A DNA stretch of 64,000 bases from Eulemur rufifrons (Eukaryota > Chordata > Mammalia > Primates > Lemuridae), in NCBI RefSeq assembly GCF_041146395.1, contig NC_090989.1:243216843-243280842 (forward strand), given 5' to 3'. The notes beneath the pieces are model-generated. The model ran no database searches. It saw only the letters and a list, made by a program, of their open reading frames with translations, and was not told the origin of the DNA. Of this stretch, positions 58,903 through 64,000 are shown in pieces (within the stretch, counting starts at the first letter, position 1; each line of letters starts with the position of its first letter). The position numbers and the translations under genes were made by a program.

Positions 58903-59309
58903 AAGGCATTTATGAAAAAAACAAAAGAGTTATTTGATCTTCACCACTCTTTTTGTTCCTTACCTCACATACCTATGAAAAACAGATAAGGAAAAAAGAG
59001 TAAATTAGAAGACCATATTCTTTACTATAAGTCACTCTGGCTATGGTTGTTGGATCTGAGCTGGAGAGAGAAAAGGAAATTAGATCGGAATACATGGGCC
59101 AGGCTTGGTTATAACTAAAAAGCCCCAACAGAGCAATGGAGTCTTCTTAAAATATTAGTAGAAGAGAAAAATGGAGTAATTCAGCAGAACATGTTTAAGA
59201 TAGTAACTGAAAAACAAAAAGGCCCCTACTAAATTGAAAGTGATAAACAGATTACACTGTTTCTGTAACTTAATTTATGTAGCCAAGACACAAGCCTAAA
59301 CTAATGCAG
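58903..59309. other. No recognised feature
   Basis: No recognised gene or repeat. Confidence 0.45.
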
Positions 59310-59545
59310 AAAATATGTCCTTTAGAATCATATAAGTCTGGTTTCAAACCTCTGTCACTTAATGCCTGGGTGAACTGGATTATTTCACATCTCTTAAGTC
59401 TTTTTTTACATCTATAAAATGAGAATATCATCCACCTAGTGCACAATCATCATGAGAATTACTTGAGATGAAGCGTAGAAAGTGACTAGCACAATACTGG
59501 ACACATAATAAGCATTCAACAGATCATACTGTTATTATCACTTTT
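59310..59545 (+). repeat. MIR SINE
   Basis: 'ctggtttcaaacctctgtca', 'cttaatgcctgggtgaactg', 'tacatctataaaatgagaat', 'catgagaattacttgagatg' and 'ctggacacataataagcatt' give a nearly complete MIR. Confidence 0.88.
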
Positions 59546-59869
59546 GATTGCCTATAATGTCTGTTTCTCTCATTTCAACCAATCCAGATGCTATGCTTCT
59601 TCTTCAGGTTCCACCTTTTTAATCCATCCCTAACTATCATATTTGAGAGTTTTATTCAAGTATTTGCAAGTGATTGTCAGGAAAAAGAAAAGATGGACAT
59701 TCTGTACAATTCCCACAGGGCAATTTTATGTAGAAATAAAGAGAAGAATTTGGTTCAGTATCTGAAATTGCTTTCCAACAATTTAAACTAATCAATAATA
59801 GATTAGAAATAGTGAACTCCTCATCTCCCCAGATAAGGATGCTGCTGAATGGTATGACATACAACAAAT
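59546..59869. other. No recognised feature
   Basis: No recognised gene or repeat. Confidence 0.45.
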
Positions 59870-60030
59870 ATAAGCTTGGCATCTGATAGATTGAGGTTCA
59901 AATCTCAGTGCCACCACCTATAGTGATAAGACCTTTGCAAAGTTGTGTCTGTTCGTTTAATATGAAGATTGGTCCTTATAATACCTACCAGATCAGGGTT
60001 TTTCTGAAGATTAAATGTCATAAAAGTCTC
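59870..60030 (+). repeat. MIR SINE
   Basis: 'ttgaggttcaaatctcagtg', 'ccaccacctatagtgataag', 'ttataatacctaccagatca' and 'tttctgaagattaaatgtca' follow MIR order. Confidence 0.7.
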
Positions 60031-60037
60031 TCTCCAA

Positions 60038-60060
60038 CCCCCCCCACCCATCCCCCCCCA
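60038..60060 (-). other. C-rich run, G-quadruplex potential on minus strand
   Basis: Two C-runs of about eight bases separated by 'accca'-type sequence. On the minus strand this gives long G-runs capable of quadruplex formation. Also hard to sequence, so base counts may be unreliable. Confidence 0.6.
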
Positions 60061-60609
60061 AAAAACTGCCTTGGCCTCCCTAGGGACCAGGGTAACAGAG
60101 AAAAGGACAGCAACCTGGCCCTGTCTCCTGTCAGGCTCATAAAGCCTTAGGAAAATATAAGGGCAGGACAATGCCTGCCAATATCACAGAGGCTGGAAAG
60201 ACAATAGCCAGGGCCCAGCTCAAAGGTAGGGATTTTGACACAGGTATTTACAAGACAAAAACCCCTTCTCACTCTTGCAAGGCTTTCATGATATCCTCAG
60301 GAATCCCTACTACCACAATATCTCACATCCAATGACCGCAGAGCAGGGGCATTTTTCAGAAAGGATCTTCTTTTTATCTAGCATAATCCTTTAGATGTTG
60401 AAAAAATATCCAGGTAGATGCAGATGCTGTGTACCAATTATTTGGAACAATAGTGTTCTCTTGCAATATCATTATTGATATGTCAAAGTGACTACCAATA
60501 GTATCAGAATCCTATATATTAAGCAGGGAAAAAAATGAACCAATATGATAGACTGAGTACCCAGGTTTACCTCTCAGTACCCAAAAACACCAGATGATTT
60601 TTAAAATGT
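60061..60609. other. No recognised feature
   Basis: No recognised gene or repeat; 80- and 88-codon ORFs overlapping the C-run have no domain. Confidence 0.45.
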
Positions 60610-61085
60610 TTTTATGAATTCTTCATGTATCTGACAAATATCTAGTGCCCTCTTACTATGCTCTGGTGCTACTGTGGTGGACACGATAAGCAAGGTCTCT
60701 GAGCCTTTGGAGCTTACATTCTAGCTGGGGATGGGGGGTAAGAGAAAAAAATATAATAAGCAACAAAATGAATAAATAGACAAGATAATTGTAGATCATG
60801 ATATATACAATAAAAGTAAGTAAACTGAATATTATGATTGAGAGTAACTGGTAGGAGGGAGTTAGAGGACTAGTTCATACCTAGCAGTGAGGGAAATACT
60901 TTTAGAGGAGGTAACGTGTGGGCCTAGACTTGAATAATCTAAAGATCCAGACCTGCAGAAGTCTCTGGGGTAGAATATTTCCAATAGAGGACATAGCAAG
61001 TGCAAAGGCTTAAGAGTGGATATGAGGGTGGCCCATCCAAGGAGGGAGACCCCATCCATAAGAGCAAAATGACATCCAGGGACCA
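60610..61085 (-). repeat. L2 LINE, minus strand
   Basis: 'gtgccctcttactatgctct', 'tttggagcttacattctagc', 'aataaatagacaagataatt', 'tagaggaggtaacgtgtggg', 'gacatagcaagtgcaaaggc' follow reverse-complemented L2. Confidence 0.78.
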
Positions 61086-61729
61086 GGAATTTTAAAGAAT
61101 GTCTAGAATAGAAAAGGCAGAAGGCGTTGGATTGCCAGGCAGACAAATGTCAATTTTCCTAAGACAAAACATAAATTCAGGTGATACTATCCGTAGTGAG
61201 GAAATGTGGGATGCCAGACAAAGGTCACAGGTGAAACAAAGGGCAGGTGTGGAGAGCACATCAGCCAAGGAAGTGTAGATTTTCCCAGCAAGGCTCAATT
61301 CACTTCATTCCAGTGCCTTGCCTCTGCGGGCCCCTGGAGAAACAGCAAACTTTACATCCCACAACCCTTTTCATCACTCCCTCTTGGAGAAAGGGAGTCC
61401 CATAACGAGAGACCATTCTAGACAACCTCTAACATACCTTCCAGATCTACAATTTCCAAATGTTAGGTAATATTATCAAATAACAGCAAGTAAAATTTCT
61501 AAATTTAGGTAAGTTGTTTTCCTGTCATAAATAGAGGAATAATAGAATTTCATGTGGAAATAACTGACAGATTAGCTTTACTTTAAAACATACACACACA
61601 AAAAAAATGTTTTGTGGATATTTAGGGACCACTGAATATTCTGAGGGAGAAAATTCATATTTAGAGATTTCTATTTTAAATATTATTCTTTTCAAAACTG
61701 GGGCTACTGACCTGCGAGAGAAAGCATGA
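61086..61729. other. No recognised feature
   Basis: No recognised gene; the preceding L2 may extend further but is not recognisable. Confidence 0.4.
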
Positions 61730-61925
61730 GTCAGTGTTCGGATACTGGGTTGCAGAAGACAGATCAGTTTCCGGGCCTAATCATGTTGCCAGATAGCTGT
61801 GTGACTTTGGGCAACCCACAACATCTCTTTTCCTCAAATTCCTCAGCAGAAAGTAGTATAAATAACATGTTCTACACACCCCAAAGGTTGACTCTTGGGG
61901 TCCTATAAAGTTAAAAATTATGAAG
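61730..61925 (+). repeat. MIR SINE
   Basis: 'tgccagatagctgtgtgact', 'ttgggcaacccacaacatct', 'tttcctcaaattcctcagca' match MIR around its core. Confidence 0.82.
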
Positions 61926-61964
61926 TTTTTATAAATAATATGTTACTGAACTGGTTAGATAGCC

Positions 61965-62090
61965 CTCTCACTCATCCATTCATCCAATTTTTAAAAATTC
62001 TTACTATATGCAAAATCCTGAGTTAGGCATTGCAGGGTTTAAGGAGAATGGTAAATACAGCCCCTGAACTGCTTACAATATAGAGAAATA
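61965..62090 (-). repeat. L2 LINE tail, minus strand
   Basis: 'cattcatccaatttttaaaa', 'attcttactatatgcaaaat', 'cctgagttaggcattgcagg', 'ctgcttacaatatagagaaa' follow reverse-complemented L2. Confidence 0.65.
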
Positions 62091-62859
62091 GTCAACTTTT
62101 CTGAGCACCAAAATGAGGATGTGTGGGGATCATCTGTGATTTTCTAGCTATGAATGATGGCTGTTATTCAATGTGTTTACGGTATTTTGATTTTGTAAAA
62201 TTCTGATTTTAGAATATCCTGCCCCCTGGAGAGAATCTTCTAAGTGAGAAGTTATAAAGAGCCCATGGGACATGAGCATATCTGGCAGAGTGAGCCACAG
62301 GAAGACTTGCATTCCTGGAATTCATGTGGATCAGTTATCTTGGTTCTGAAAATAGCACAGAGCTAGAAATATCTTCCAAAGAGAGAAGTTACAGGTCCAT
62401 TAAGGAGGGAAAACATAGCAAGAAGAAGATGCCACATTTTTCTATGAGGTTTGTAATGGCGACAGCTAACATAAATTGTGGATTGGCATGGCAGTAAGGA
62501 AAAGAAAAAGGCATGGATACTAGAGTCTTTTCAAAGAAAAATCTCCACAAGTCATAGTGATTGATTGCTATGTGTAATGAAAGATAGGGGATGTCAATGC
62601 TGATGGAGTTTTCAAGCCTGCCTAATTGGGGAAATGCTAGTGTTATTAATGAAGGAAAGGAACAGCATGCTGAGCAATGTAGATGGAAGCAAAAAGATGA
62701 GCTCAGTTTGGCAAGCAATCATCTGAGGGGAGAAAATAGAACAGCCAAGTGGGATCTTCAGCAGGAATTAAACACGACACAGCTGGAACTTAGGTGAGAG
62801 AATAAGGTCGAAGGTATAGATTTGGGCATTATTTTTATAGACATTCTCCAGGAAGCAGA
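62091..62859. other. No recognised feature
   Basis: No confident match; may include more decayed L2. The 109-codon minus-strand ORF (62718-62389) has no clear domain. Confidence 0.4.
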
Positions 62860-63400
62860 CAGAACATTTGTAGCAAGAGAAAGAGGCCAGAACCCAGGCT
62901 GAACTTTCAGAAACGCTCAAGAGTTCAGAGTTGGGGACAAGAAGAAGAAGAAGTGAAGCCAGGGTCCGAGACAGAGATCCAGCAAAGAGGTAGAATGCCT
63001 TACCTTGGAAATAGGTAAAGGGTGTTTCAAGGTTTCAAGACCGGTAATCAAGATATTCTTGAGCTTCTTATTCAAGAAATGTGTCGGTAAAGGGGAAAAA
63101 ACAAGATGGTAGCTAGAGAGGGCACCAAGATCAAGCGAAGATTTTCTTTCGAGGTGAAGGAGAAACACACAGGTTGGAAGTTTACACAGAGGGAGAGTTT
63201 GAAGATGACAGACAGAGAATAAATATAACAATAGTACTCTCAGGATCTAGTTTTAGAGAAAAATAAGGACACAGATTCCTTTGAGTTGGAGGAAAGAACA
63301 AGAGAAGGTTGAAATGTTTTGGAATAAAGTTGGGAACTTCTGAAGTTGCTCATTAAAAATTGAGTAGGAACTCATTCATCACTGAGTAAGAAGGTGGAGT
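62860..63400 (-). repeat. Decayed L2 LINE ORF2 region, minus strand
   Basis: 'agacagagatccagcaaaga', 'ggtgtttcaaggtttcaaga', 'gtcggtaaaggggaaaaaac' and 'aagatggtagctagagaggg' correspond to reverse-complemented L2 reverse transcriptase sequence. The 104-codon minus-strand ORF (63231-62917) lies in it but keeps no intact catalytic motif. Confidence 0.55.
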
Positions 63401-63514
63401 TAAGTAGAATTAAGAGACTCTGGAGGAGATGTAGGGACTCATGTGTTAAGTATTCATCCACAAATGAGAAAAGAACTTGCAGCTAAGTGCTGAATTGGGT
63501 AGCAATTACAAAAT

Positions 63515-63600
63515 AAATATTTGCTGAGTTCCTTCTATGTGTTGGGCACATCAGCCAAATACACAGGGCTTCATCTTTCACTAGGAAAACTCTGTGACCT
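63515..63600 (-). repeat. L2/MIR-type tail, minus strand
   Basis: 'aataaatatttgctgagttc' and 'cttctatgtgttgggcacat' match reverse-complemented L2 terminus. Confidence 0.65.
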
Positions 63601-63914
63601 GGGTTCAAGGATGCACAGGGTCAAGGAGAGGACTATTTAGAATGGATGTGGGCATAGCACTGAAGCAAGTGCTGGGCAGGAGTCCAGAGTACTGTGACAC
63701 TCATAAAGTGCTACCCTAGATCCTAATAATTTATCTAGTCTTGTACTGACAAAACTTACCACCCTCAACATTCCCCAATTACATCTCAATCTTAGATATC
63801 ATTCCATTCAATGTTAAAAGGGCTTCTGTGAGGTCAGGTGATGAGGTCAAGCAGCTCCATATTTATTGATTTTATATATTTTTGTCTGTGTAGCAAGTCT
63901 ATACTGGTAAGATT
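63601..63914. other. No recognised feature
   Basis: Nothing recognised. Confidence 0.4.
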
Positions 63915-64000
63915 TTGTTGTTGTTGTAACAGAATACCAACCTGAACTGACTTAAGGCAAGGAGGAATTAAATGGATCAAATAACTGATAACAGGAAGAG
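63915..64000 (+). repeat. Old interspersed repeat, runs off the window
   Basis: 'ttgtaacagaataccaacct', 'gaactgacttaaggcaagga', 'ggaattaaatggatcaaata' match the same old family as 61-260, here clearer. Cut by the window end. Confidence 0.5.

Overview
This looks like noncoding, repeat-rich nuclear DNA from a mammal, most likely a strepsirrhine primate (lemur or loris group). Two observations support that. The single Alu (28237-28388) carries the 'actctagcc' variant typical of strepsirrhine Alus. The youngest L1 copies end in a 3' UTR (for example 21690-21875 and 12300-12487) of the type I associate with lemur L1s rather than ape L1s. The base composition is AT-rich, Alu is almost absent, and ancient mammalian repeats (MIR, L2, MER5A, MLT1/MST, Tigger, hAT-Charlie) are abundant. 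No protein-coding gene, spliced gene structure, tRNA, rRNA or snRNA gene could be supported. All short ORFs are either chance, low complexity, or decayed LINE reverse transcriptase. The window is therefore best read as a gene desert or the inside of a very large intron.

Layout. 0-5 kb: mostly unrecognised sequence. 5.1-10.5 kb: an LTR-like element, MER5A, MIRs, L2 pieces, a hAT element with a perfect 8-bp target duplication, an MLT1 LTR and a long L2 3' end. 10.7-12.6 kb: an L1 with a perfect 16-bp target duplication, inserted into an older L2. 13-20 kb: an old MLT1-like LTR, an L1M tail and an L2. 20.6-23.7 kb: a strepsirrhine-type L1, an L1M tail, and a minus-strand ORF2 relic resembling the non-mammalian (Tx1-like) branch of the L1 clade. 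25-31 kb: MIR and L2, then an ancient minus-strand L1 interrupted by an Alu and a Tigger-like transposon. 31-35 kb: L2, two minus-strand MLT1 LTRs and one MLT1-like LTR. 35.8-39.4 kb: an MLT1-like LTR split by two minus-strand L1s. 40-50 kb: polypurine tract, MER5A, L2, MIR, a long inverted repeat and a (CA)n. 50-57 kb: an unrepeated AT-rich block resembling a conserved noncoding element, an MST LTR with a perfect 5-bp duplication, MLT1, L1M, a compound microsatellite, hAT, and an 83-bp palindromic mariner-type MITE inside a MIR. 57-64 kb: unrecognised sequence, an L1 tail, MIRs and several minus-strand L2 fragments including decayed ORF2.

There is no gene network to describe. What can be read is an insertion history: L2, MIR and Tx1-like relics are oldest, then MER5A, hAT, MLT1 and L1M, then MST and Tigger, and finally the Alu and strepsirrhine L1s. 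Repeat family names are from memory of consensus features and not from a database search. Boundaries without target duplications are good to roughly 10-40 bases.
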